Shown: positions 38,201 through 53,459 of the stretch, in pieces
How the letters are laid out: the number at the start of each line of letters is the position of its first letter
How positions within the stretch are numbered: position 1 is the stretch's first letter
Assembly: GCA_030272155.1 (NCBI GenBank)
Contig: CP126197.1
Span: 5,510,001 to 5,574,000, forward strand
DNA length: 64,000 bases
Direction: 5' to 3'
From: Tetradesmus obliquus
Taxonomy: Eukaryota; Chlorophyta; Chlorophyceae; Sphaeropleales; Scenedesmaceae
The notes under the pieces: model-generated
What the model was told of the DNA's origin: nothing
Databases searched by the model: none
The model's input: the letters and a program-made list of their open reading frames with translations, nothing else
Translations under genes and position numbers: made by a program

Positions 38201-38878
38201 TGCCATGCACAGAAATGACGGTTAGTCGTTATATTTGAGTGCTTAAGTCAGTCAGCTGCTGCTATGTTGATGGACCAGCAGCACAGGTTGCACCTGCATA
38301 TGGAGGTAGCTCAGCTGCGGTGGCTGATGCATGCTTGCATGCAGCTGCAGGTGCAGCGGATTGCGCATGAACAGGCCTGATGGCAGCAGAAGCCACACTC
38401 ACTTGGCGATCTTCATGCGCTGCCACATCAGCCGCACGCTGACCTGGCCCCAGTGCAGGTATGGGGACAGCCGCGACACAGACCTGCAGCAGCAGCCAGC
38501 CATAGCCGCACTTGGTCAGCAAGCACATTGAAGTAGCACAGAACACAGCAGGCACGCATCAACCAGTAAAACCACGGTTTGCTGAGCTCTTCCATGCAGC
38601 TGTGCAATGCTCACCCGTACCACTTAAACGAATGCCAACAACTGAATAACAGTTGCAGCCCCACCCACCTGCCATCCGCGTAACTGCGGGCCGCCTCATA
38701 GCCAGCAAGGCCAGTTGAGCTACTAAGGAAAGTGGTCAGCAGGCTGAGCCCACCCCTCTCACTGATCTCCCATGCAGCCCTGATGCTGGCACCCCAGTCA
38801 ACCACCTCACCACCTGCTGCTGCGCTGCTGCTGCTACTGCTGCTGCTGCTGTTCGGTTTGCTGATGACAATGCGCATG

Positions 38879-38912
<34 letters not shown>

Positions 38913-41453
38913 CTGCTGCTGCTGGTGTTCGCCGCCTGGGTGGTGTGTACAGCCCCAGCTCCTGCAGGGGGATGCCGACAGCTCTGCAGAGCAGCCAGGC
39001 AGCAGAAAAGTTCAGCCACACAGTCACACTTGCGTAGGTTGAAAGCCCACGACAAACAAACTTGCAGCACTGCCATCAGCTACCTTGGCTGCTGATTCCA
39101 ACGATCAGCCCAACATAATCCGAGTTGTGAATTTCAGCAACGGGACACCCTTCAAACCCTGCAGCAGTTGCCCCAGTGCACATGCACGCCTACCACTCAC
39201 TGCGCAGATGTGTCTCTGGACATCACTGGTACGCTTTGGGGCTCAGTCAGACATGCCAGTGATCACTGACTGATGCAAGCAAGCCATATGGCCTGCCTGA
39301 TGCTCAAAGATGAATAATTTACATGCCTGCGCAGCCACTCACAGCGCAGATAGGTCCCTGGACATCACTGGTACACTTTTGGGCTCAGTCAGACATGCCA
39401 GTGATCACTGACTGATGCAAGCAAGCCATATGGCCTGCCTGATGCTCAAAGATGAATAATTTACATGCCTGCGCAGCCACTCACAGCGCAGACAGGTCCC
39501 TGGACATCACTGGTACACTTTTGGGCTCAGGCAGACATGCCAGTGATCAATGACTGATGCAAGCAAGCCATATGGCCTGCGTGATGCTCAAGTTGAAAAG
39601 TCTACATGCCTGCGCAGCCACTCACAGAGCAGAAGGGTCCTTGGGCATGACAGGCACCGCCTTAGGCTCAGGCAGAGGGCTGGGTGGAGGCTTGGCGGTG
39701 CTCCAGGCCCTGTAGAAGGGCATCAGCGAGCCAAAATGACCGTGCCATTTGGACAGGTCCAGCTGCACACAAAACAACAGAGGGCATGAGGGCAGGCGGG
39801 CGTCACAGAGTGTCTTGGAATGGGTGTCCCGTGCAAGCCACCAACCTGACAGAGCTGCATACAGGAGCGAGCACATGGGGCAATGTCACTTATCTCATGC
39901 TGCCAATCCGTCAAACTTTGTATAAGGATCAGCGACACCAGCCTCTGCAAGTATCGCCAATACACATTTGAACTTATTTAACATAGTAGACCTCATGCCA
40001 GCCCACCTGCACCTCCCATGGCTCCTGCAGCAGCAGCCCGCTGTAGCTCTGCAGCTGCAGCCCAGCAGCAGCCAGGGACTCCGCGACAGCAGCGTCAGCA
40101 GCAGCCATGGCCGACTCGTAGCGGCGGTTGCAGAACACAGCAGACGCGCCAATGGCAGCAGCCACCTGGGAGCGAGGCAGCAAGCAAACAATCGGCAGCC
40201 ACACAACAGCAATGGTGAGCAAACACTGTTTGTGGCACAACCGATGCCATGGGTGCCTTGCATCCAAATTCTGGCTGCATGCTGTTGCTGGGATGCGCGG
40301 CATGCTGCACCACGTGTTAAAAAAGTGCGTTAGTAACTTGCGCGAACAGGCAAGGCTGCATCACTGCTGCGACTACTGCTGCTGCTGCTGTCTCCATCGT
40401 CTCACGTCCCCAAGTCTGCCCCGCACCTCCTGCAGCGCTGCTGCATATGGCCCCCGCCTAAACACGATGGAAGCACCCGCGCCATAGCGGGACCGCAGGT
40501 CCAATGACAGCGACTGCAGCGCAGCTGCCGCCCACAGCAGCGACGCGCCGCCAGGCCTCCAGCTGGTTTGGACAAATAATAACAATGCCATAACAGCAGT
40601 GAAGGGAGCAGGAGCAGTCAGTGGCAAGGTACGTGTGAAATGAGCAGCGGTCCACAGCAGCAAAGCGCTGCCAAGCCTCCAGCTGGAGCAAAGAAAGGGC
40701 AGCAGCAGCCAAGTGGCAGAGTGGTACAGGTTAGCAAGCTGCGAATGTGGCAAAGCGGCATACACAGGGTTGCAGGAAAAGTTGCGCAGCAACACCAGGT
40801 TGCCAGCTTCTGTGAGGACAACGATGCAGAAGGCAACGCACGCACAATTCACGGCTGTGCTGACATACACAGCAGCAGCATGTTGAACAACCAAATCGCG
40901 GACGCCGCGCACACAAACGCCACATCCGGGCCAACCCCCACCTGCAGCCCTGACCATCTCCCCCGCCGCTGCCAGAACCATTATGCAGAGGCAAACCATA
41001 CTCACCGAAGAAATAGAATAGAAGCAGGACACGTCACACGACACAGGCACAACCGCACATATCAGCACCACCAAAGCAACCTGCAGCCCTGGCTGTCTTC
41101 CCCGCTGATGCCCAAATGGTGATACAAAGAGCAGCTACACCTACTACAACGCCACGATCAACAGCAGAATAAACATAAACACATGCAAGCGCCACCAGCT
41201 CCCACCTGCAGCCCTGGCCATCCTCCCCGCTGCTGCCCGGCTCACTACCATCTTCCTGCGGGGAGTGCACGTACACAAACGTAACACAGCCGCCCTGACG
41301 TGCCGCCCACTTGGCAGCCTCCGTGAGGGCAGGGTTGTCGTGCACTCGCAGGTCCTGGCGCAGCCACAGAATGGCATTGGGGCGGCCTGCTGCTGCGTCT
41401 GCTGCTGCTGATGCGCCGCTGGCAGCAGCCTTTGCCTTCTTGCCTGCAAACAT
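35298..41453 (-). CDS. Cryptochrome / DNA photolyase family protein with C-terminal extension
   Basis: FAD-dependent blue-light photoreceptor or DNA repair enzyme. Twelve exons: 41453-41206, 40562-40427, 40165-40007, 39762-39626, 38983-38669, 38483-38403, 38199-38086, 37798-37710, 37120-36937, 36565-36383, 36061-35935 and 35657-35298; phases agree, 710 aa. The antenna/Rossmann start is AILWLRQDLRVHDNPAL. The FAD domain has RLSPYLHWGQ, LVWRDLAYWQLHHWP, WKQGRTGFPLVDAGMRELW, LVDADLAINSMMWQ and DPTGAYIKRWVPEL, including the conserved Trp positions. A 120-residue tail is acidic, then Lys-rich (QKKKKQKK, a likely nuclear signal), and ends QRTMDDFMAKSS, which resembles a PCNA-binding PIP box. The start is the ATG before FAGKKAKAAAS, but that ATG overlaps a good acceptor (TTTGCAG), so an upstream exon could instead be joined. 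I cannot decide the subfamily or whether it repairs DNA. Several introns contain duplicated exon pieces. Confidence 0.95.
36133..36250. repeat. Tandem duplication (about 55 bp, two copies) in a photolyase intron
   Basis: The segment containing AACCAAACGATG and GACGATTCTGCGGGCTGCAT appears twice in direct orientation within the intron between the exons at 36383 and 36061. Confidence 0.85.
37335..37445. repeat. Duplicated copy of a photolyase exon start
   Basis: This intronic segment matches 37080-37200, which spans the acceptor and first codons of the exon encoding GMRELWATGWMQQ. The acceptor-like CTGCTCGCAG and the following coding bases are kept, with scattered changes. The copy lies upstream of the true exon in transcript order. 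Confidence 0.85.
37819..37888 (-). pseudogene. tRNA-like sequence (Gly UCC-like) in a photolyase intron
   Basis: Read on the minus strand the segment has a D-arm-like stretch (TCTCAGTTGGTAGAGC), an anticodon loop CTTCCAA, and a good T arm (GCGCG-TTCGAAT-CGCGT). The anticodon stem has two mismatches and no acceptor stem can be formed, so it looks like a tRNA pseudogene or the pol III A/B-box head of a tRNA-derived element. Confidence 0.45.
39181..39603. repeat. Three 141/142-bp tandem copies of a photolyase exon end
   Basis: Copies start near 39181, 39321 and 39463. The fourth, functional copy is the end of the exon at 39762-39626 plus its donor. On the minus strand each copy still reads TEPKSVPVM-RDLSAL-like codons followed by GTGAGT, so coding frame and splice donor were duplicated together. 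Confidence 0.9.
40620..41115. repeat. Extra copies of two photolyase exon borders in the first intron
   Basis: The segment at about 40645-40692 resembles the start of the exon at 40562 (acceptor plus the codons for WRPGGASLLW). The segments at about 40942-40985 and 41078-41112 resemble the end of exon 1 (codons for EDGQGC and the GTGGG donor). All lie in the intron between those two exons. Confidence 0.75.
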
Positions 41454-41579
41454 ATGAAGAGGAGGTGTTGCGACATGTGTTGCTGTGAGCCTTTCGTTGA
41501 ATCCTGATGGGGATATCTGCTCGTTTATTGGGTGAGCAGGTGATGCAAGCTTGCTGTTTACTTTGCAAGCGACAATTCC

Positions 41580-41990
41580 CACTGTTGACATGCACGCCGT
41601 CTTTCAGCTGCAGCCCGCCGCGGAAGGGGAACACGCAGTAGATGACTGTGATCCAGCTTTTTCGGGCTGGGCAGCACGCGCACGCCCGGGAATTCCCGCC
41701 TGCCAGTGACTTCAGTTTGAAACGTTAACGCCAGGCAACAGACCAGCTGACTTCTTAGCAGGCCTTGAGTCCACAATATCGACATGCATTCCATCACCCA
41801 GCCCCGTCCCCGCCAGCGCGCACCAAATCCTGCTGAACTTGCAAGAGTCAACGCCACAATTCAAAGCCAGTCAACGCCAGTCAACCCACCTGCTGTCTTC
41901 TTGGCAGGCCTTGAATCCACGCTGTTGACATGCACCCCATCATCCAGCCGCAGCCCCACCGCCGCACAGCCAACCATGCTAAATCATGCA
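41580..41990. repeat. Diverged copies of a 'DDGVHVNSVDSRPAKK' exon segment
   Basis: On the minus strand the coding block GLRLDDGVHVNSVDSRPAKK of the neighbouring gene (42037-42115) recurs at about 41888-41972 (nearly identical), 41745-41810 (diverged) and 41585-41640 (start only). The first two extra copies retain a GCAG/GTGGG-like or similar donor. The block occupies the gap between the acidic hypothetical gene and the photolyase. Confidence 0.8.
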
Positions 41991-42007
41991 ACAGTCAAAG
42001 CCAAAAG

Positions 42008-42758
42008 TCAACGCCAGTCAACGCAGGTCAACCCACCTGCTGTCTTCTTGGCGGGCCGCGAGTCAACGCTGTTGACATGCACCCCATCATCCAGCCGCAG
42101 CCCTGCCAGTGCACTCTTTCTGCTTTTGGGCCGCCGCGCTGCTGCTGCTGCGGACAGCTGCGCACTGCTGGGCACTGCTGCTGCCACGCTGCTGGCCAGC
42201 TGCTGCAGCCGCGACCTGCAGGCATGCATAATGCACAAAAGCGGTGTTGAAAGCGATTGGAGACCACATAGGCCAGCAGAATGCGGCAGCTTGATAGTGA
42301 AGAAGAGCGCATAGAGAGCATGGGAGCTGCATGATGCAGTGCACCTGAAGAAGGCGGTTGCAGCTGCATCCCTCCTCTCTCCAACCAACTACAAATGTGC
42401 CTTTGCACACGTGCAGCAAGCAAAGTACGGCTCTGTTACGGTCCTGTAGTGCCCTGACAACCAGCTGGCTGCAGCAGCCCACCTGTCCAGCTCCTCCCAG
42501 CCTTTCAACTCCACAAGGTCCCGCTCATTCCTCAGCTCCTGAGGTGCACCAGCAGACCCAGAGCCACCTGCTGCTGCTGCTGCTGCTGCCTGCTGCTGCT
42601 GCTGCCGCTGCTGGCCGTCCTGCTGGGCGTCTTCGGCCTCTTCAAATTCCTCTTCCAGTTCAAATTCTTCATAGTCGTCTATCTCGCCCTCTTCACCGTC
42701 AAGTTCATCCTCATCTTCCTCGTCCTCTTCATACTCCTGAGGCAGCAGCAGCGCCGCC

Positions 42759-42795
<37 letters not shown>

Positions 42796-42985
42796 AGGTG
42801 ACAAATGCAGCGTTAGCGCCGGCCGCACATTCCAAGGTATGGCAGCAGGCATGTTGTGCACAGGCACAGCGCAGCACCACCTGGCACAAGCTGGCAAGTA
42901 GCTATGCATAACGTATACACAACAACTTTGAGAGAATGTCTGCAAGCACGCATCAGGTTCTGGGTACATTTTCCAGTGTCCAGTG

Positions 42986-43016
<31 letters not shown>

Positions 43017-44543
43017 TCACCTCATCCTCTTCTTCTCCCTCATCCACGTCGCGGCCTGCTGCTGCTGCTGCTGTCGCTGCTGCTGCCTGCCCATTCGGCG
43101 ATGGAACCTGCCTTGCTGCTGCTGCTGCTGCAGCAGCAGGCATGACCAGCCGCGCTGCTGGCAGCACCCAAGGCTGCATCCAAAAAGGCAGCATCACATT
43201 TAAGTGAGAGTGTGTACAGCATACGCCTCACAGCATGCCGACCAAGCGCATTGATTGTAGCACAAAGAATGTTGCTGCTGCCATCCAGTCAAACACACGT
43301 GTGTGCATGCACTACATCCAGCTGCACGACATTATCATGTGGACACGGCATGCAGCGGCTGCCACAAACATGCGTAAATCAGCAGCTGCTGTCCATACAC
43401 TGGCCGCTAGCATCATATACGCAACACCGCAGCAACCCTTCCCCCTAGCTGTGTCCCCGTGCTCACTCACGCTCTGCGCCTGCCGCAGCAGAGCCAGGCG
43501 CCTCTCATGCAAGGGTAGCACATGCAGCACAGCAAAGACAATCACAAACTGGCTGTGCTGACACCAATGTGCTCACTCACGTTCTGTGCATGCCGCAGCA
43601 GCGCCAGGCGCCGATCGGATGTGGGCAGCACATGCAACACAACAGAGACAGTCACAAACTGGTTGTGCTGACATCAATGTGCTCACGTTCTGTGCATGCC
43701 GCAGCAGTGCCAGGCGCTTTTCGGGTGTGGGCAGCACCAGCGCCATCTGCAGGAACAGCTCGTCGGCTGTCTGCTGAGGCACGGCTGCAAAGATGCCAAA
43801 AAAGCGCTCCGCAAACTCTGCAGCAGGCATGGCTCCAGTCCTGCAAGCAAGCAGAAGGTTTAAATCAAAAGATGCTGGTCAAAGTGTTGGTCAAACTGCT
43901 GGTCAAAGTGCTGGTCAAAGTGTTGGTCGAAATGCTGGTCAACATACTGGTCAAAGCAGTGCATGCAGAGTCATGTATGTCACCACATGGCGGCTGGGTG
44001 CAAGGATATGCAGGCAGCAAGGTGTTAAATGCCGAGGCAGCAGGCTCCAAGCCTTCTGCAGCATCCATGCTGCGATTGCGGCTGCGGCTGCGCTGCCCCG
44101 CTACACAACCCGCCACATGCTGAATACACAGCAATGTTTTGCACCCGCATCAACTTCTTGCCATCCTGCTTCATGAGGCCATACCTGTGTCCGTGCTGCT
44201 GCTACAACTGCACTGAATTAAAATAGATACGGGGATTGATATCCGCAAAGCAGTAGTTTCTACCCACATGAAGTCCTTGCCATCCTGCTTCATGAGGTCG
44301 TACGCCACAGGGTCTCCTGCAAGCACAGTCCTCATGCGCTGACTCAGCAGCTTGTTACATTCACCCAGCGTGCGCGGCAGCAGCGGCAGCCAGGCGCTTG
44401 TTATAACTGTTACATCCTGCAGCGTGAGGTCTGCTGTGGTGCGGCCTGATGCTGCTGCTGCTGCCATGGCCTGCGCTGCTACTGCTGGTGGCAGCAGGGC
44501 CATGGGTGGCCTTGGGGGTACACCTGGGGGCGGGGCACCTGGG

Positions 44544-44627
<84 letters not shown>

Positions 44628-44943
44628 GGCATTGCTTGTTGCTGTGGCACCGGCTGCTGTTGCTTTGGTTGGCTGTCCGGCACCTGCAAGTACCCCATGA
44701 ATTATGTCAGTTTGGTGGCAGCAGCGTGCAGCTTAGAACACAATGCAGGCAGTGACCGCAGTTTCTGTGCAGAACTTGGTTGCTGGCATGCCGTGCTAAT
44801 TCAGGTGCTTGCTGCTGCTCCTCTGCTCCTACTGCTGGTGCTGCGCTTTCATGCTGTTCAATGTTGCTGCATTGACCCACCTGACCTTCGCCAGCATCAC
44901 CACTGCTTGCACGTAAAGCAGATGTTTGTGCCCTCCTTTTCAT
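42008..44943 (-). CDS. Gln-rich, acidic hypothetical protein (possible ZNF598/Hel2 C-terminal-like region)
   Basis: Six exons, 44943-44881, 44683-44268, 43840-43687, 43173-43021, 42736-42483 and 42215-42008, give 415 aa with consistent phases. The order is a basic head, a poly-Gln run of about 29 (encoded by CTG repeats on +), Pro/Ala-rich sequence, then LGECNKLLSQRMRTVLAGD and AEFAERFFGIF...LPTPEKRLALLRHA. A strongly acidic stretch (EYEEDEEDEDEL and EEFELEEEFEEAED), LVELKGWEELDR, and a basic end with LRLDDGVHVNS follow. The 'NK-L...AGD...EF-..LPTPEKR-LL--H' layout is reminiscent of the C-terminal region of ZNF598/Hel2 RING ligases, but no RING is visible upstream, so this is weak inference. 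The last exon either runs to a TGA at 42008 or splices at 42037 in a phase that fits the photolyase exon. More 5' exons may exist. Confidence 0.5.
43440..43690. repeat. Tandem copies of an exon end plus donor (ALLRHAQN block)
   Basis: The end of the exon at 43840-43687 (codons for RLALLRHAQN and the GTGAGC donor) recurs at about 43565-43635 and 43462-43530, each followed by GTGAGTGAGC on the minus strand. The copies differ by a few substitutions. Confidence 0.85.
44150..44200. repeat. Copy of an exon end (LMKQDGK block)
   Basis: On the minus strand this segment reads GLMKQDGKKLM preceded by CAG. It is a diverged copy of the end of the neighbouring exon at 44268-44325 (DLMKQDGKDFM). Confidence 0.75.
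44544..44627. repeat. (CTG)28 encoding poly-Gln on the minus strand
   Basis: A pure trinucleotide run inside exon 2 of the acidic hypothetical gene, translated on the minus strand as about 29 Gln after AMP. It ends in RPGAPPPG. Confidence 0.9.
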
Positions 44944-46170
44944 GACAGAACCCTGCATAGGTACAAGAGAGGGAGTCAACAGCAGGTAGAGCTGCCACAG
45001 ACTCTAACACATGCGTTGCAGCGGCTGTTGCTGCTGCTGCTGCTGGGTGGTGTTGGTGGTGGTGGTGCTGCTGGCAGTAGGTACAGCTTTGACCCGCGGC
45101 TCACCCGAAAAACAACAACACTGTGTCGCATGTCATTTTTGCTTCCAGCAGTGCGTGCGGCATCCATATGACTAGTCACCACAGCTCTCCTGTGCTGCTG
45201 CAGCAGCATTCTAGCTGCTGCTGCAAGGGTACTAAGACGTCCAATCAGCAGAGCTTCATTGGTTATGATAACTACGATATATTACTGTAACAGGGGCGAA
45301 CCAGCTAGTTTGTGAAGGTATGGATGGCAAGCAATGCCGGAGCCACTACCACGACAGCCCAAGCAAACAAGCACCGACGGTCGCGACAAACACAGGCAAT
45401 GAACAAAATCGCCAACCTGATTGCTACAAGTAGATTGCAGCAAGCCCCTTGAACCAACGGCAGGGTTGGCTGCTGGGGTTGTGTGGCCTGGACCACATGG
45501 TTCAAGTACAACTGGTCGACAGGTCAGCTGGTTAAAACAAGGATTCAGAGCAATTTGCCCACAATCTAATTCAATAGTTTGTCTGGACCTCGGGTGATGG
45601 GATCTGAAGAACTTCAGCCCGCAACAAACTGTCACAAAGAGGCGGGCTGTGTTTGCGTCTGGCAGCTCCCTTCAGTGAAGCATGCGCAGAACAGAAAAGC
45701 TGGGTCCTTGTCGCTCTTGCCCTTACCATACCTGAAGTGATTGATAATATATTGCTGGCATTGATTTGCTGCAAATCCGTGAACCTTGCCTCAGCAGCTT
45801 AGGAACTAAGCAGGGGCCCCTGCAGCAGCACGCTGCGCAGCGTCAGTAGCCTTGCACCCTAGCGCAGTAACACCCCTAACTGCAATAGCGAATGGGGTCG
45901 CTTGTTGTGCGGAGAACTAATTCAGATACTGTTGCAGCAGAAATATCACGCAATGCAGCAACTTCGCCAGAGAGGCACTTTGCACCAACCTGCAGCATGT
46001 GAACTTCGCACCAGCGCTTGATTGTAGCAAGCAAGCGCGGTTCAATGCGCACAATTTCAGCTAGTCGTCGTATACTACTGTCGAGCCTGATTACAAGCTC
46101 AGTTCTTGCCCGCACCGGCTCCTCCTCTGCTACGTCCCGGAAGCCGTGTTCTGCCCCGCCGTGCGCTGCC
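44944..46170. other. Divergent spacer between the acidic hypothetical and CapA genes
   Basis: This should contain both promoters. A minus-strand ORF (46172-45876; MAAHGGAEHG at the start, RRLAEIVRIEPRLLATIKRW inside) is protein-like, but its ATG shares the same CCATGG as the CapA start codon on the other strand. It could be an extra 5' exon of the minus-strand gene or a chance frame. No other feature is seen. Confidence 0.4.
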
Positions 46171-50882
<4,712 letters not shown>

Positions 50883-50897
50883 TGCAATGGAGAGTGC

Positions 50898-51518
50898 ATG
50901 ATCATCAATGACTGTCGCCGCAGGACTTCAGCTGTGGCAACCTGCCACAGCGCTGAGTGGCGCGCTGCAGTGGTGATGCTGGCACGAGGGTGGCCTGCTG
51001 CTGCTGAGCCACAGCAGGCGCAGTGGGTAGCTGCAGCAGCCGCTTGCAGGACTTCGACAGCAAGTGGCCTAAGCTGGAATTCAACATATTGCTGGCGTAC
51101 AAGCAGGCTCCTGCAGCAGCAGCAGCAGCAGCAGCAGCCACCCACAAGTGATGGCGACAGCAGCAGCAGCAGCAGACAGCAGCAGCAGCAGCAGCAGACA
51201 GATGTTTGTCAGCTGTACGCAGATGCCCTCCAGCTGTGCAAGGTTGTAGCAGCAGCAGCGCCACTGCCGAAGCTGTGCAACCACCTGGGCTGTGAGATCT
51301 TGATGGGCAGCAGTGAGGCAGCAGCGCGCAAGGTGTGCGGTCTTGTGCCTTCCTTGGTCACAAAAAAACACAAGGTGTGCGGCGGCTGCAGGGCCTACTA
51401 CTGCAGTGCTGCCTGCGAGGCCGCTGACAGGCGGCGGCACAAGCACGCTTGCAGGAGGATGATGGCTGCAGGCAGCAGGCTGCATGAGCTGGATGCTGCA
51501 GCTGCGCAACGTTCATGA
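50898..51518 (+). CDS. MYND-type zinc-finger protein (5' end uncertain)
   Basis: From ATG 50898 the frame is open to 51518 (206 aa). The C-terminal part is a MYND finger: LCNHLGC, then KVCGGCRAYYCSAACEAADR with RRRHKHAC supplying the last His/Cys ligands. MYND domains mediate protein-protein contacts. In green algae they occur in many uncharacterised proteins with this LPKLCN...C layout. Between the first and second Cys pairs sits an extra 42 bases (51333-51374) bounded by GT and AG and flanked by the direct repeat AAGGTGTGCGG; without it the spacing is canonical. The N-terminal third derives from a duplicated CapA exon plus CAG-repeat poly-Gln, so the true start or upstream exon is doubtful. 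A different frame at 51051-51110 (SKWPKLEFNILLAYK) looks coding and may be a separate exon. Confidence 0.6.
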   Translation: MIINDCRRRTSAVATCHSAEWRAAVVMLARGWPAAAEPQQAQWVAAAAACRTSTASGLSWNSTYCWRTSRLLQQQQQQQQPPTSDGDSSSSSRQQQQQQQTDVCQLYADALQLCKVVAAAAPLPKLCNHLGCEILMGSSEAAARKVCGLVPSLVTKKHKVCGGCRAYYCSAACEAADRRRHKHACRRMMAAGSRLHELDAAAAQRS

Positions 51519-52834
51519 ACTCTGCACTGATCAGTGCTGTGCCTATCATCCCTAGGAGTCTGCAGAGTGGCTGTATGCAGCTACGTAGCTGCACAGCATG
51601 TTACATTGTCAGTGTCATTGCGGTTGCAGATCTTGCGTAACACACGAGTGGCCACGGTGATGCTTGGGCTGGCTTGCGCAGCCGCAACAGCAGGAGTGCC
51701 TGCTGTGTTTGGACGCAGCCAGATCAGTGCAAGCTGCTGAACATCTCAAAGCAGCACATCATAACGTTATGATGTTTAACCTTTCCGTTCTTTTGCCCCA
51801 GTTGCTCATCAAACAAGCAAACTGCGGGACGGACGCAGTTGCAGTGCATATGTGCCATATTGCAACATGACGCTGGTACTATGAAACCCATCTGCCACAC
51901 TTGATTGGCCATGGCATGCTGGTCTGTGCACTTCACTTCACATCCATGCAAGTACAGACACATCTGGATGTTAACATCTGCATTGATGCAGCATCCTGAG
52001 AACAACAACCTGCTGCATGCTCATGCAGTGCACAGCAACCATCCTCGAACTGAGACATCTGCAGAACAATGTGGCTGTTCAAGCAGACAGAGGCACAGCC
52101 CTTAGCATAGTACAAAATGATTTCGTGTGCAGCGCTAGAAACACGCCGCCACCAGGCCTGCTGGACAGCCAATGCTGTTGTAAGAATTGGCTGCAGCCTG
52201 GCGCCAAACAACCCCAACCCTGCAATGCTTGTGTAGTATACAAACACCTATCACTGAGTTATGCAAATGTGACGTGCCAGCACACATCAAGATGGCTCTG
52301 TGCTGGCCTGATGAGCATCTTGAAATGAAACTAAAAGGAAAGAAGACAAGGCTCTCACTGAATGCACGCCCCTGTGCACCCCGACACTGCAGCAGGTCAC
52401 ATCCTAGACATGCAGCCATGGCTGCAACCCAGCAGCATTCAAATAAACTCTGCGGTTAGGATGTATGGGAACAAATTAATATATATGCACAAGCTGCAAG
52501 TCATGTCGTGCAGGTCGTAATTGAGCCGCAGGAGAAGCCTGGGTGACTAAGGAACGGCAGCGCCAACGTCACTATGTGACTCCTGTGCGACTGTCACTGC
52601 ATGAACATAATCAATGCAACAGAGTGAGACCAGAATTGAGTATAACGGCAAGGTTGCGTTCCCATACATCACCCCAACATCGCCAGGGCATTAGTAGATG
52701 CAGGTATATCACCACTGCAGCACTTTCACCAGCTGCAACCGCCCCACCATGCAGGAAGACATGCCAGCTTGGTCTTAAACCGCACGTTCATATGCACACA
52801 TGCATCAACAATCCCTGCTGCGCTGCGCGCCACC
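51519..52834. other. Convergent spacer between the MYND ORF and the subtilase
   Basis: 1.3 kb of tail-to-tail spacer. No gene, tRNA or repeat array is seen; open frames on both strands are short and lack recognisable motifs. Confidence 0.55.
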
Positions 52835-53425
52835 TCACTCCTCCTCCGCTATCCGCAGCAAATTAGCCACTGTCACAACATATGGCCTGCGCTGCGCCCG
52901 CCGCCCAGCCGCAGCCTCTGCAACAGCCAGCGGCGCATAGATCAGCGCCTTGAGCTTATACAGACCAGCCTCAATAAAGTCAACCCTGCTGCCATCTGGC
53001 CTGTTGTATTCCCCAAACCACAGTGGATCTAGCTGCGCGAAGCAATCACAGTTACTCAAACTGGTGATCTCATTTGGCGCGGCAGCCCGGCAGGCTCCAA
53101 AGTCCTGAGTGCCGAGGTGGGTGTTGTTGCGAGCATCATATAGCTGCAGCCGCACCTGCGCGACCGGCCGCACAAACGTAGCAGCAACACGGATGCTGTA
53201 GCCCTTGACCACTACTGCCACTCCTGGCTTGAAGTCACAGCTGTCATAGTTTGCAGCGTCGCAGACATACATCAGCGGGTGGTTCTGCAGTAGGGTTGAT
53301 GCCACGGGGTCGAGCGCTGGCAGCGGCCGCGCAAACAGAGCAAGGCTGCTGTTGCTGCCGATCCTGCTGTAGTCGCGGCTGGCGCCTTGGTAGGGCACTG
53401 ACAGCGGCACAGCAGCAGCGCCGCG

Positions 53426-53459
<34 letters not shown>

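Noticed and set aside
44944..46170. A RING-finger exon completing a ZNF598/Hel2-like protein
   Set aside because: No Cys/His pattern of a RING was found on the minus strand here, so the family assignment stays tentative.
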